Of a stretch of DNA of 64,000 bases, positions 33,507 through 41,871 are shown in pieces; positions within the stretch are counted from its first letter, which is position 1, and the number at the start of each line of letters is the position of its first letter. The position numbers and the translations under genes were made by a program. Source of the DNA: Streptomyces kanamyceticus (GTDB lineage Bacteria; Actinomycetota; Actinomycetes; Streptomycetales; Streptomycetaceae); the NCBI RefSeq assembly GCF_008704495.1, contig NZ_CP023699.1, positions 2,604,001 through 2,668,000 on the forward strand. Reading direction: 5' to 3'. The notes beneath the pieces were generated by a model. The model searched no databases, was not told the DNA's origin, and saw only the letters and a list, made by a program, of their open reading frames with translations.

Positions 33507-34109
33507 TCAGGACTGGTCCAGGGCCCGATCAATCGCGCGGCGGGCCCGGCCCGCGGCCGCCCGGTCGTGCTGGAGCTGCATGGCCGCGTTCAGCGCGAGC
33601 CCCGCGGCGACGATCTCGAACAGCGCCTGGTCGATGTCGAACCCGGCGGGCAGTTCGCCGTTCTCCACCGCCGCGGCCAGGTCCGCCCGCAGCTGTTCCC
33701 GCCAGCGTGACCACACCTCGGCCACCGCGTCGCGGACCCGGCCGGGGCGGCCGTCGTACTCGCTGAGCGCCGCCGTCATCAGACAGCCGCCGGGCAGCAG
33801 CGGCGCTTCGAGGTAGCCCACGGAGTTGGCGCACACGGCACGCAGCCGCCGCAGCCCCGGGGGCTCGGTCAGGGCGGGCTCGACCACCCGGTGCCAGAAG
33901 TCCACGAACGCCTTGTCCAGCGTGGAGATCTGCAGCGTCTCCTTGGTGCCGAAGTGCTTGTGCACCCCGGACTTGCTCATCTCCAGCTCCTCGGCGAGCC
34001 GGCCGATCGTGATGCCGTCAAGCCCTTCCTCCGAGGCGATCTCGGCGGCACGGCCGAGGATCCTGCCCCTGGTGGCCTGCGCTTCGGCCGCTGAGCGTCG
34101 TGGTGACAT
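33507..34109 (-). CDS. TetR-family regulator
   Basis: A 200-residue TetR protein. The HTH runs from RGRILGRAAEIASEEGLDGITIGRLAEELEMSKSGVHKHF (residues about 14-53, split here by turns), a class common to local repressors. C-terminal TetR_C-like residues include AFVDFWHRVVEPALTEPPG and PLLPGGCLMTAAL. It is divergent from the metallo-hydrolase gene, and two related 24-bp palindromes fill the gap, so it very likely represses both itself and that gene. Its own start has no clear ribosome site. It belongs to the block that interrupts the cobalamin cluster. Confidence 0.87.
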   Translation of the reverse strand: MSPRRSAAEAQATRGRILGRAAEIASEEGLDGITIGRLAEELEMSKSGVHKHFGTKETLQISTLDKAFVDFWHRVVEPALTEPPGLRRLRAVCANSVGYLEAPLLPGGCLMTAALSEYDGRPGRVRDAVAEVWSRWREQLRADLAAAVENGELPAGFDIDQALFEIVAAGLALNAAMQLQHDRAAAGRARRAIDRALDQS

Positions 34110-34117
34110 GCGACGAG

Positions 34118-34167
34118 AATAGCGTACGCGCGTTCGCTATTGCTTTAGAGAACGCCCGTACGCTAAA
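34118..34167. promoter_or_regulatory. Twin TetR operator palindromes
   Basis: Two 24-bp palindromes, 34118-34141 (AATAGCGTACG-CG-CGTTCGCTATT) and 34144-34167 (TTTAGAGAACG-CC-CGTACGCTAAA), each have 11-bp arms matching at 10 and 9 positions. Their centres are 26 bp apart. They share the core TAGCG(T/A)ACG with 2-nt spacer. Confidence 0.75.
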
Positions 34168-34225
34168 TTTCGGAGCGCCCACGGGGACGGGGGCAACCAC
34201 CGCGACGGAACATGAGGAGTGCGAG

Positions 34226-35008
34226 ATGCGAGTGCGACGACTGGGCTGGGCCGGGCTGGAGATCGAGGCGGGCGGCGAGCGACTGGTGATCGACTACGTG
34301 CGGGACCTCTCACCGCTGTTCACCGGGTGGAAGCCCGGCGTGGGCCTCGCGGCGCCGAGCGGGAAGGCCACCGCCGCACTCGTCACCCACCTGCACCGGG
34401 ACCACACCGACGCGGCCGCGCTCGCCGACACGCTGACGCCCGGGGCACCGGTGCTGCGACCGGCGCCCGGCCCCGGCGACGACGTGGACAATGTGACGAC
34501 GCTGCTGGCCGAACGCGAGCTGGCCCTGCACCGGCTGGCCACCGAGGTCGTGGATGCCTGGTCCACCCGCGACATCGGGCCGTTCGGCGTCACCGCGGTC
34601 CCCTCCGTCGACGGCCTCGGCGACCCGCAGCTGAACTGGGTGGTGCAGGCCGACGGGCAGCGGGTCTTCCACGGCGGCGACACGATGTTCCACGGCTTCT
34701 GGTGGCGCGTCTCGCGCCGGTTCAGCCCGTTCGACGCGGTGTTCCTGCCCGCCAACGGTGCGGTGGTCGACGCACCGCACCTGCAGCCGCCGAGCCCGCT
34801 GCCCGCCGCCCTTGACCCGAGGCAGGCCGCCGCGGCCGCGGAGATACTCGACGCCCGGTACGCGGTGCCGATGCACTACGAGGCGGAGCAGCCGGACAAG
34901 ATCGCGGGCTACGTCGAAACCTCCGACCCGGAGAAGGAGTTCCGTACACACGCCGGACGGCGCGCACACGTGCTGGCCGTCGGGGAATGGCTGGACCTGG
35001 CCTCCTAG
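34226..35008 (+). CDS. MBL-fold metallo-hydrolase (UlaG/RomA-like)
   Basis: A 260-residue metallo-beta-lactamase-fold protein. The metal motif appears as VTHLHRDHTDAAAL near residue 55, and later ligands as FHGGDTMFHGFWW near 155 and VPMHYEA near 215. The family of such L-ascorbate-6-phosphate lactonase/UlaG-like proteins includes phosphodiesterases and lactonases. GAGGAG lies 6 nt before the ATG. The divergent TetR likely represses it. Since butyrolactone hormones occur in this organism, a lactonase activity is worth considering, but nothing here proves it. Confidence 0.83.
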   Translation: MRVRRLGWAGLEIEAGGERLVIDYVRDLSPLFTGWKPGVGLAAPSGKATAALVTHLHRDHTDAAALADTLTPGAPVLRPAPGPGDDVDNVTTLLAERELALHRLATEVVDAWSTRDIGPFGVTAVPSVDGLGDPQLNWVVQADGQRVFHGGDTMFHGFWWRVSRRFSPFDAVFLPANGAVVDAPHLQPPSPLPAALDPRQAAAAAEILDARYAVPMHYEAEQPDKIAGYVETSDPEKEFRTHAGRRAHVLAVGEWLDLAS

Positions 35009-35517
35009 GCTCCGGCCATGTCGTACTCGTCGATGTCGAGCTCGGCTCCGGTGGTGCTGAGGAAGTCCAGGACCTTGCGGTCCAGGTGCCAGCCGAAGAG
35101 GTTGGGGGCAGCCGCCGCGCCCTGCCGGGGTCGGTCGGTGTCGTTGAAGTGGCGCACGACGTGAAGCGCCGCTCCGCCATCGGTGCGGGCCAGCTGCCTG
35201 GTGAGGTCCCGGATGCGGTCCGTGTGGGGCTGGAGTCTGTCGAGAATGCGGGTGATCTGTTCGTCGACGCGCAGCCCTGGCTCCCGGCAGACGACCTTCC
35301 ACGAGTGGTCGACCGGAACCACCGCGGGCTCGGTGAACCGGCTTCCGCGAACAGTCACTTCGTCGGGAGCGATACCCAACTGGGAGGTCATGTCGTCTGC
35401 CGAGATGTGCTGGCTGAACAGCGCGAAGTAGGCGTACTGGCGAAGTGGCATCCCGTGGAGGATAGCCGCGCGGAAATCGTCGGTAGAGCCACCTGAGGGC
35501 GTCTTAGGAGCGCCCAC
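35005..35517 (-). CDS. DUF4279-domain protein
   Basis: A 170-residue protein (or 148, if the ATG at 35451 is used) with a DUF4279 domain: YAYFALFSQHISADDMTSQLGIAPDEV, a WKVVCRE stretch and LHVVRHFNDTDRP. Function unknown; members occur near polymorphic-toxin and defence genes in various bacteria, a link not visible here. The GTG at 35517 lies 14 bp inside cbiD, hinting at coupling, but no ribosome site is clear. Its 3' end meets the metallo-hydrolase gene with 4 bp overlap. Confidence 0.7.
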   Translation of the reverse strand: MGAPKTPSGGSTDDFRAAILHGMPLRQYAYFALFSQHISADDMTSQLGIAPDEVTVRGSRFTEPAVVPVDHSWKVVCREPGLRVDEQITRILDRLQPHTDRIRDLTRQLARTDGGAALHVVRHFNDTDRPRQGAAAAPNLFGWHLDRKVLDFLSTTGAELDIDEYDMAGA

Positions 35518-36643
35518 CGGGAAAGGGCCCGCCGAGCCCGCTCCTGCCCACCACGTTCCCCGCCCTGTCGACGCAGATCACGTCCACCGTCACCGGGGCG
35601 CCGCGCAGGACCGCGAGTGCCTCGTCGCGTGCCGTCGTCGCCACCAGGTCGCCCAGCGGGACCCCCGCCGCCTCGCACAGGCGCAGGGCCTCAAGGCCCG
35701 TGTTGGCGGCGGCGATGCTCTCGGCGAGGGCCCCGGACGCACCGCCCGTGCGGGCCAGTTCCGCGAGGAAGCCCTTGTCGACCTGGGAGCGGGCCGAGTG
35801 CAGGTCGAGGTGGCCCGCCGCCAGCTTGGACAGTTTGGCGAAGCCGCCGCAGATGGTGAGGCGGTCCACGGGGTGACGGCGTACGTACTTGAGGACCGCG
35901 CCCGCGAAGTCGCCCATGTCCAGGAGCGCGTCCTCGGGCAGGCCGTGCTCGGCGATCACCGTCTTCTCCGACGTGGAGCCGGTGCACCCGGCGACATGCG
36001 TGCGCCCCGCCGCGCGCGCCACGTCCACGCCCCGGCGGATCGAGTCGATCCACGCCGAGCAGGAGTAGGGCACGACGATGCCGGTGGTGCCGAGGATCGA
36101 CAGGCCGCCGAGGATGCCGAGGCGCGGGTTCCAGGTGGAGCGGGCGATCTCCTCGCCGTGGTCGACGGAGATCGTGATCTCGACGTCCCCGGTACCGCCG
36201 TGGCGGCCCGCGACCAGCGCCACGTGGTCGCGCATCAGCTGGCGCGGGACCGGATTGACCGCCGGTTCCCCCACGTCCAGGGGGAGTCCCGGGCGGGTGA
36301 CCGTGCCCACCCCCGGACCCGCCTTGAAGACCACTCCGGAGCCCGGCGGCAGCCGCCGTACCGTGGCACGCACCAGCGCGCCGTGCGTGACGTCCGGGTC
36401 GTCGCCGGCGTCCTTGACGATGCCCGCCATGGCGTACGACGTGGTGAGTTCCTCGGCGGCCAGCGCGAAGGCCGGTGTCTGGCCCTTGGGCAGCGTGATG
36501 GTCACCGGGTCGGGGAAATCGCCGGTGAGCAGCGCCGTGTACGCGGCCGTGGTGGCCGCGGTCGCGCAGGCCCCCGTCGTCCAGCCGGACCGCAGACCGG
36601 TGTGCTTGAGTTGGGCGCCGCGCCCACCCTTTGCCTCACTCAT
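35504..36643 (-). CDS. cbiD: Cobalt-precorrin-5B C1-methyltransferase CbiD
   Basis: Methylates C1 of the contracted corrin ring. The 379-residue protein has the family's N-terminal RSGWTTGACATAAT, TITLPKGQT, then VGTVTRPGLPLDVGEPAVNPVPR and GCTGSTSEKTV, with a mid-segment IVVPYSCSAWIDSIRRG. CbiD is the anaerobic-route counterpart of CobF, yet it sits here with the O2-dependent CobG. It starts at ATG 36643, only 17 bp from the divergent cobK start, so the two promoters must overlap. Its stop region overlaps the DUF4279 gene by 14 bp. Confidence 0.94.
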   Translation of the reverse strand: MSEAKGGRGAQLKHTGLRSGWTTGACATAATTAAYTALLTGDFPDPVTITLPKGQTPAFALAAEELTTSYAMAGIVKDAGDDPDVTHGALVRATVRRLPPGSGVVFKAGPGVGTVTRPGLPLDVGEPAVNPVPRQLMRDHVALVAGRHGGTGDVEITISVDHGEEIARSTWNPRLGILGGLSILGTTGIVVPYSCSAWIDSIRRGVDVARAAGRTHVAGCTGSTSEKTVIAEHGLPEDALLDMGDFAGAVLKYVRRHPVDRLTICGGFAKLSKLAAGHLDLHSARSQVDKGFLAELARTGGASGALAESIAAANTGLEALRLCEAAGVPLGDLVATTARDEALAVLRGAPVTVDVICVDRAGNVVGRSGLGGPFPGGRS

Positions 36644-36660
36644 GAAGGAAACCGAACTCC

Positions 36661-37407
36661 GTGCACGTATTGATTCTGGGGGGAACGACCGAGGCCCGCC
36701 GCTTGGCGGAGCTCCTCGCGGGTGAGGCGGGGCTCCGGGTGACCAGCTCCCTCGCGGGGCGGGTCGCCGCGCCCCGGCTGCCGCCCGGCGAGGTCCGCGT
36801 CGGTGGTTTCGGCGGGGTCGACGGGCTCGCCGACTGGCTGCGCGAGCACCGCGTGGACGCGCTCATCGACGCCACCCATCCTTTCGCAGGGACGATCTCC
36901 GCCAACGCGGCGGCGGCCGCCGCGCTCGCCCATGTTCCCCCGCTCGCCCTGCGGCGGCCCGGCTGGGTCGCCGCGGACGGCGACGACTGGCGCCCGGTCG
37001 GCTCCCTTGAGGAGGCCGCGCGGGCCCTTCCCGGGCTGGGTTCGCGGGTGTTCCTCACCACGGGGCGGATGGGACTCGCGGCGTTCGCCGGACCCGAACT
37101 GGCTGGTCTCTGGTTTCTCGTACGTTCCGTCGACGCGCCCGAGCGGCCGATCCCCGCGCGCGTGGAGGTGCTCCTGGACCGGGGGCCGTTCACCCTCGAC
37201 GGGGAGCGGGAGCTGTTGCGTCGGCATCGGATCGATGTGGTGGTGACCAAGGACAGTGGGGGTTCGGCCACCGCGCCGAAGCTTGTCGCTGCGCGTGAGG
37301 CGGGGGTTCCTGTGGTGGTGGTTCGGCGGCCTCCTGGCCCGGAGGGGGTTGCCGCCGTTGCCACGCCGGGGGAAGCCGTTGCCTGGGTGCGGCTGCTGGG
37401 TGGGTAA
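36661..37407 (+). CDS. cobK: Precorrin-6A reductase CobK
   Basis: NADPH-dependent reduction of precorrin-6A. The 248-residue protein has the Rossmann-like start VLILGGTTEARRLAELL, the family motif DATHPFAGTISANAA near residue 75, LTTGRMGLAAFAG near 120, and KDSGGSATAPKLVAA followed by VPVVVVRRP at the C-terminus. It starts at GTG 36661, divergent from cbiD with a 17-bp gap. It is convergent with cobIJ, with a long inverted repeat between. Confidence 0.94.
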   Translation: MHVLILGGTTEARRLAELLAGEAGLRVTSSLAGRVAAPRLPPGEVRVGGFGGVDGLADWLREHRVDALIDATHPFAGTISANAAAAAALAHVPPLALRRPGWVAADGDDWRPVGSLEEAARALPGLGSRVFLTTGRMGLAAFAGPELAGLWFLVRSVDAPERPIPARVEVLLDRGPFTLDGERELLRRHRIDVVVTKDSGGSATAPKLVAAREAGVPVVVVRRPPGPEGVAAVATPGEAVAWVRLLGG

Positions 37408-37429
37408 GCGCGGGTCGTTCTGGGCTGGT

Positions 37430-37520
37430 CGCGCAGTTCCCCGCGCCCCTAACTACCCCGTCCCCACGCCACCCGGGAAGCAGTTCCCCGTGCCACGTAA
37501 GGGGCGCGGGGAACTGCGCG
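37430..37520. terminator. 21-bp inverted repeat between convergent cobK and cobIJ
   Basis: The arm CGCGCAGTTCCCCGCGCCCC plus T at 37430-37450 is perfectly complementary to 37500-37520, with a 49-nt loop. The right arm is part of a repeat that also occurs at 30195-30225. It could terminate both genes. Confidence 0.6.
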
Positions 37521-37527
37521 AGCAACC
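37497..37527 (+). repeat. Dispersed 31-bp repeat, copy 2
   Basis: Identical over 31 bp to 30195-30225, in the same orientation, also in a convergent-gene gap. Confidence 0.85.
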
Positions 37528-37563
37528 GCGACGCGCCCGCAGGGACAACCACCCGCCCCGGCC

Positions 37564-39135
37564 CTAACCCTCCGGGTAGCGCCGCGGCGTCCAGACGACC
37601 TGATCCCCGCCCCCGCGTCGCACGACCTCCGTCTGCGAGGAGCCCACGATCAGCAGCGTGCGCATGTCTACCTCGGCGGGGTCCAGATCGGCCAGGCGGA
37701 CGATACGGATGCTCTCCTCGGGGCCGCCGACGTCACGGGCGAGAACGACGGGCGTGTCCGGCGCACGGTAGCCGAGGAGCAGCTCCCTCGCCTTGCCGAC
37801 CTGCCAGGTCCGGCTCCGCGAGCCGGGGTTGTACAGGGCGAGAACGAGATCCGCCGAAGCCGCCGCCGCGAGCCGTTCCGCGATGACCTCCCACGGCTTG
37901 AGCCGGTCGGAGAGGGAGAGCGTGGCGTAGTCGTGGCCGAGCGGCGCGCCCGCGCGGGCCGCCGCCGCGTTGGCCGCGGTGACACCGGGCAGCACCCGCA
38001 CCGGGACGTCCGCGTACGCGTCCTGCGAGGCGACTTCGAGTACGGCCGTGGCCATCGCGAAGACGCCGGGATCGCCGCCTGAGACGACCACGACGCGACG
38101 GCCCCGCTGCGCCAACTGCAGGGCGAACTCGGCCCGTTCGGACTCGACGCGGTTGTCGGAGCCGTGCCGGAGCTGTCCGGGGCGGTGCGGCACGCGGTCC
38201 AGGTAGGTGGTGTAGCCGACCAGATCGTCCGCGGCGGCGAGCGCGCCGCGCGTCTCGGGGGTCAGCCACAGGGGGCCCGCGGGTCCCGTGCCGACGACGA
38301 CGACCTCGCCGCGCGCCGGGTCCGCCGAGGCCGCGGGCTCGGGCGCGGGTCCGCCGGTCAGCGGCGCCACCCGGCTCGGCAGCACCGCCACCGAGAAGTA
38401 CGGCACCGACTCCGGGTCCACGTCGGCCAGTTGGCCGGTGCGCTCCCCCTCCATCGTGGCGCGCTCGACGTAGCGGGCCTCGTCGAGACGGCCCGCGCGC
38501 TCCAGGGCGCCGCGCACCTTGCCGAAGGTGCGGCCGAGCTTCATCACGACCGCCGAGTCCGTCGCCGCCAGGCGCGCGGCCAGCTCCTCCCGCGGGAGCG
38601 TGCCCGGCAGGATCGTGAGGACCTCCTCGGCCTCCACCAGCGGCTCGCCGAGCCGGGCCGCCGCCGCGCTGACCGAGGTCACGCCGGGGATCACCTCGGT
38701 CGGGTAACGGTCGGCGAGGCGCTTGTGCATGTGCTGGTAGGAGCCGTAGAAGAGCGGGTCGCCCTCGGCGAGCACGGCGACCGTGCGGCCCGCGTCGAGG
38801 TGCGCGGCGAGCCGGGCGGCGGCTTCCTCGTAGAAGTCGTCGAGTGCGCCCCGGTAGCCGCCGGGGTGGTCCGTGCCCTCCGTGGTGACGGGGTAGACCA
38901 GCGGCTCCTCGATGTGGTCGGCGCGCAGGTGCGCGGCCGCGATCGAGCGGGCGATGGAGCGGCCGTGCCGCGCCGAGTGGTACGCGATCACGTCGGCGGA
39001 GGCGATGACCTCGACGGCGCGGAGGGTCATCAGCGACGGGTCGCCGGGACCGAGCCCGACCCCGTAAAGCCTTCCCTGCTGGACCTGCTGGGCCTGCTGG
39101 GCTTGCTGGGCTTGCTGGGCCTGTTCGGTGTTCAC
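37564..39135 (-). CDS. cobIJ: CobI-CobJ fusion (precorrin-2 C20- and precorrin-3B C17-methyltransferase)
   Basis: Bifunctional corrin enzyme. Residues about 20-255 are Cob[61 protein letters not shown]. Residues about 275-523 are Cob[70 protein letters not shown] and LYNPGSRSR. The fusion of the two methylases is common in actinomycetes. The N-terminus carries a Gln-Ala tract ([13 protein letters not shown]) from a 9-bp repeat ahead of the CobI domain. The GTG at 39135 overlaps the cobH stop (GTGA). Confidence 0.94.
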   Translation of the reverse strand: MNTEQAQQAQQAQQAQQVQQGRLYGVGLGPGDPSLMTLRAVEVIASADVIAYHSARHGRSIARSIAAAHLRADHIEEPLVYPVTTEGTDHPGGYRGALDDFYEEAAARLAAHLDAGRTVAVLAEGDPLFYGSYQHMHKRLADRYPTEVIPGVTSVSAAAARLGEPLVEAEEVLTILPGTLPREELAARLAATDSAVVMKLGRTFGKVRGALERAGRLDEARYVERATMEGERTGQLADVDPESVPYFSVAVLPSRVAPLTGGPAPEPAASADPARGEVVVVGTGPAGPLWLTPETRGALAAADDLVGYTTYLDRVPHRPGQLRHGSDNRVESERAEFALQLAQRGRRVVVVSGGDPGVFAMATAVLEVASQDAYADVPVRVLPGVTAANAAAARAGAPLGHDYATLSLSDRLKPWEVIAERLAAAASADLVLALYNPGSRSRTWQVGKARELLLGYRAPDTPVVLARDVGGPEESIRIVRLADLDPAEVDMRTLLIVGSSQTEVVRRGGGDQVVWTPRRYPEG

Positions 39136-39773
39136 TCCGTCTCGCTCGCAATCGCGTTGATCGCCGCCGCGGCCATGGCGCTGCCGCCGCGACGTCCTCG
39201 TACGACCAGGTGCTCGATCCCCGACGCGTGTGCGGCCAGCGCGTCCTTGGACTCGGCGGCGCCGACGAAGCCGACCGGTATGCCGAGCACGGCGGCCGGG
39301 CGCGGGGCGCCCTCCTCGATCATCTCCAGGAGGCGGAAGAGCGCGGTGGGCGCGTTGCCGATGGCGACGACGGAGCCTTCCAGGCGGTCGCGCCAGAGTT
39401 CGAGGGCGGCGGCGCTGCGGGTGGTGCCGAGCTGAGCCGCGAGGTCCGGCACGGACGGGTCGGCGAGCGTGCAGATCACCTCGTTGTCCGCGGGCAGCCG
39501 CTTGCGCGTGACGCCGCTCGCGACCATGTTCGCGTCGCAGAGGATCGGCGCCCCCTCGCGCAGCGCCTTGCGGGCGTCGGCCACCACCTGGGGGCTGTAG
39601 GCGAGATCGCGCACGAGGTCGACCATCCCGCAGGCGTGGATCATCCGCACCGCGACCTGGCTGACGTCGGCGGGCAGCCCCGCTAGGTCCGCCTCCGCGC
39701 GGATGGTGGCAAAGGACTCGCGGTAGATCGCCGCGCCGTCCTTCTCGTAGTCGAACACTGTGCTCTCGCTCAT
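39132..39773 (-). CDS. cobH: Precorrin-8X methylmutase CobH
   Basis: Moves the C11 methyl group to C12, producing hydrogenobyrinate. The 213-residue protein matches the family length. It has [14 protein letters not shown] near the start, the catalytic-His segment [13 protein letters not shown] near residue 45, [15 protein letters not shown] near 85, and [21 protein letters not shown] near 140. It is coupled by ATGA to cobG upstream and by GTGA to cobIJ downstream, so cobG-cobH-cobIJ is one operon. Confidence 0.95.
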   Translation of the reverse strand: MSESTVFDYEKDGAAIYRESFATIRAEADLAGLPADVSQVAVRMIHACGMVDLVRDLAYSPQVVADARKALREGAPILCDANMVASGVTRKRLPADNEVICTLADPSVPDLAAQLGTTRSAAALELWRDRLEGSVVAIGNAPTALFRLLEMIEEGAPRPAAVLGIPVGFVGAAESKDALAAHASGIEHLVVRGRRGGSAMAAAAINAIASETE

Positions 39774-41581
39774 CTCGTCGTGGTCGTAGGAGTCGTCGTG
39801 GTCATGGGGACCGTCGTACGCGTGCTCGCGCGTGCCGTGGTGACCGCCTCGGTCAGGGTGGGTCCCGTGACGGGCACGGCCGAGCCGCCGGTGCGCACGG
39901 TCACCTCGTAGCGGCCGTCCCCCGTGGCGAGGACGTCCACCCAGTCGCCGTGCGGATGTCCGCAGCGCCGCTCGCATCCTGACCAGTGGACGGGGAGTCC
40001 GCCGTGGCCCGGTACGGCGTCGGCACGGACGTCGGCGAGCGACTTGGCGCAGCCGGGCCGCCCGGTGCAGGCGCCGACGCCCAGCCAGGGCGAACCGGGC
40101 TCGGTGACGAACCCGGCGTCGGCCAGCACCCGCAGCCGCTCCCGCGCGGCCTCGTCGGTGAACCCGGGAACGACGAAACCGCGCCAGGGCGTGACGCGCA
40201 CCTCGTCATCGGGCGCGGGCACCAGGGCCCGCAGCTGGTCCGCGCTGACCCGCCCGAGGGGCGCCTGCACCAGCACGGCGCCGCGCAGGACGCCGGGGGC
40301 CGGGGCGGCGATCGAAGTGCCGGAGGGCGAAGCGATGCTCGGGGCACCCGGGGCCGGAACAACGGCCGGACCACCAGAAGCCTGAGCGTCACCCGGAAGA
40401 CCGGAAGCCGCAGGGCCGCCCGGACTACCGGGAGCCCGAGCGGCAGTCGGAGTACCGGAGGCCGCAGGAGCGTCCGGCGCATCCGGTGCATCCGGTGCAT
40501 CCGGTGCGCCCGGTGCGCCCGGTGCGCCCGGTGCGTCCGAGGCCGGAACGGCAGCCGAAGAGTCAGCCGTGGCACCGAAAGCCGGAGCGACGGCCGGAGT
40601 ACCGAAAACCGGAGCAGCGGCCGGGGCGGCGGCAGCCGGAACGTCGGGAGTCGAGGCAGCGGCCCGGCCGCCGAGCGTCGGAGGGTGGGCGAGGGCCGGA
40701 GAGCCGCCGAGCGCCGGCGGCGGCGCGGCGAGCGTCGGCGGCAGCGGCGCGGCGAGCGTCGGCGGCAGCGGCGCGGCGAGCGTCGAAGGCGCAGCAAGCG
40801 TCGAAGGCAGCGGCGCGGCAAGCGTCGAAGGCGCAGCGAGCCTCGGCGGGCCCGTGAGGGTGCCGGGAATCCCCGCCCCCGTCAGTGCCTCCGCCACCCC
40901 CACTCCCTGCCCCCCGGGCAGCTCCCGCACCCGCCAGGCCCCGTTGCCCGCCTCGCGCGCCGCGGCGAGGAACGCTCCCGCCGCGGCCAGTGCCGCACGG
41001 GGCGCGTCGGCACCGGGCACCCGGAAGGCGGCGGCGCCGAGCAGGAGCACCGCCGTGCCGCCCGATTCTGCGATCAAGGTCACATCCGCCCCGAGCCCCG
41101 CCACGTCCCCCCGCCCGTCGTCCAGGGCGAACAGGAAGCGGCCCGAGAGCTCCGTCGTCCACTCCCGCGCGCAGAGGAGTCCGTCCAGCTCACGGGCCCA
41201 CAACTGCACGTCGGCATGGCCGAGTCCGTCGATTCCGGCCAGGGGGGACGCCACCACGTTGCGGACGCGTTCATGCCGCTCGGAGGGGAGCAGGCCCGCG
41301 TCCGCGAGGAGCGCGGAGAGTTCGCCGCCGCAGGCCTCGCCGAGGCCGCGCAGCTCGACGTTGCCACGCGAGGTGATGCTGAGGTGACCGTCCGCGAGGC
41401 GCTCGGCCGCGGTGGCCAGGACCTCTACCTGACGGGACGTCAAGAGGCCGCCGGGCAGCCGGAGTCGGGCCAGCGAGCCGTCGTCGGCGCGGTGCAGGCG
41501 GAGGGCTCCGGGGCAGGCGTCGCCCCGGTCACGTATGAGGGATTCGCCCTGTTGTGTGTAGGTTGCTCGGGTGGGCGGCAT
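39770..41581 (-). CDS. cobG: Precorrin-3B synthase CobG with large low-complexity insert
   Basis: O2-dependent ring-contraction enzyme of the aerobic cobalamin route, of the sulfite/nitrite-reductase fold. The 603-residue protein is much longer than usual CobG (about 400-450). The N-terminal half has [18 protein letters not shown] and [15 protein letters not shown]. The C-terminal half has the second repeat and the 4Fe-4S ligands CTGRPGC and [14 protein letters not shown]. Between residues about 250 and 440 is an Ala/Pro/Ser-rich insert of TLAAP and [12 protein letters not shown] repeats. I took the ATG at 41581; alternatives at 41593 and GTG 41599 exist and none has a good ribosome site. First gene of cobG-cobH-cobIJ. 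Confidence 0.9.
   Translation of the reverse strand: MPPTRATYTQQGESLIRDRGDACPGALRLHRADDGSLARLRLPGGLLTSRQVEVLATAAERLADGHLSITSRGNVELRGLGEACGGELSALLADAGLLPSERHERVRNVVASPLAGIDGLGHADVQLWARELDGLLCAREWTTELSGRFLFALDDGRGDVAGLGADVTLIAESGGTAVLLLGAAAFRVPGADAPRAALAAAGAFLAAAREAGNGAWRVRELPGGQGVGVAEALTGAGIPGTLTGPPRLAAPSTLAAPLPSTLAAPSTLAAPLPPTLAAPLPPTLAAPPPALGGSPALAHPPTLGGRAAASTPDVPAAAAPAAAPVFGTPAVAPAFGATADSSAAVPASDAPGAPGAPGAPDAPDAPDAPDAPAASGTPTAARAPGSPGGPAASGLPGDAQASGGPAVVPAPGAPSIASPSGTSIAAPAPGVLRGAVLVQAPLGRVSADQLRALVPAPDDEVRVTPWRGFVVPGFTDEAARERLRVLADAGFVTEPGSPWLGVGACTGRPGCAKSLADVRADAVPGHGGLPVHWSGCERRCGHPHGDWVDVLATGDGRYEVTVRTGGSAVPVTGPTLTEAVTTARASTRTTVPMTTTTPTTTTR
40450..40860 (-). repeat. Coding repeat arrays inside cobG
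   Basis: Two tandem arrays encode the insert. Around 40478-40545 a 9-bp unit (GCATCCGGT / GCGCCCGGT) encodes DAPDAP and GAPGAP. Around 40690-40860 units of 24-36 bp (GGCGCGGCGAGCGTCGGCGG type) encode [15 protein letters not shown] repeats. They contain no CRISPR-like spacing. Confidence 0.85.
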
Positions 41582-41659
41582 GGCGGCGAGCATACCCACG
41601 CGGATCCGGCGGGGTGCCTCCCGATACCGGCCGTCCCGGCAGGTGGCCGCCCACCGCGA

Positions 41660-41835
41660 CCTGGGCAGGACTTACTATGCAGGCGGCGGGCCGCCAGGTC
41701 CGCCGACGCCAGCGACGGCGTGGGTCCACCAGGACCCGAAGGAGGAAGCCCGGTGCGAATCCGGCGCGGTCCCGCCACTGTGAGCCCCACCCGTGTGGGG
41801 TGAGCCAGGAACTCCTGCCGTCCAACACGACCACC
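41660..41835 (+). ncRNA. Cobalamin riboswitch upstream of cobN
   Basis: AdoCbl-binding mRNA leader. The conserved core GGTGCGAATCCGGCGCGGTC and CCGCCACTGT lies at 41750-41780, followed by a hairpin (CCCCACCCGTGTGGGG) and the B12 box AGCCAGGAACTCCTGCC at 41803-41819. The 5' limit is estimated. It ends about 40 bp before the cobN ATG, so it probably represses cobN translation or elongation when cobalamin is plentiful. On this strand it cannot control the divergent cobG operon in cis. Confidence 0.93.
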
Positions 41836-41871
41836 CGGGGCGCGGACACCCCGAGGAAGGCCTGCGCCCGC

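Noticed and set aside
40450..40860. Possible CRISPR array
   Set aside because: Units are short, contiguous and in frame in cobG, with no unique spacers and no cas genes.
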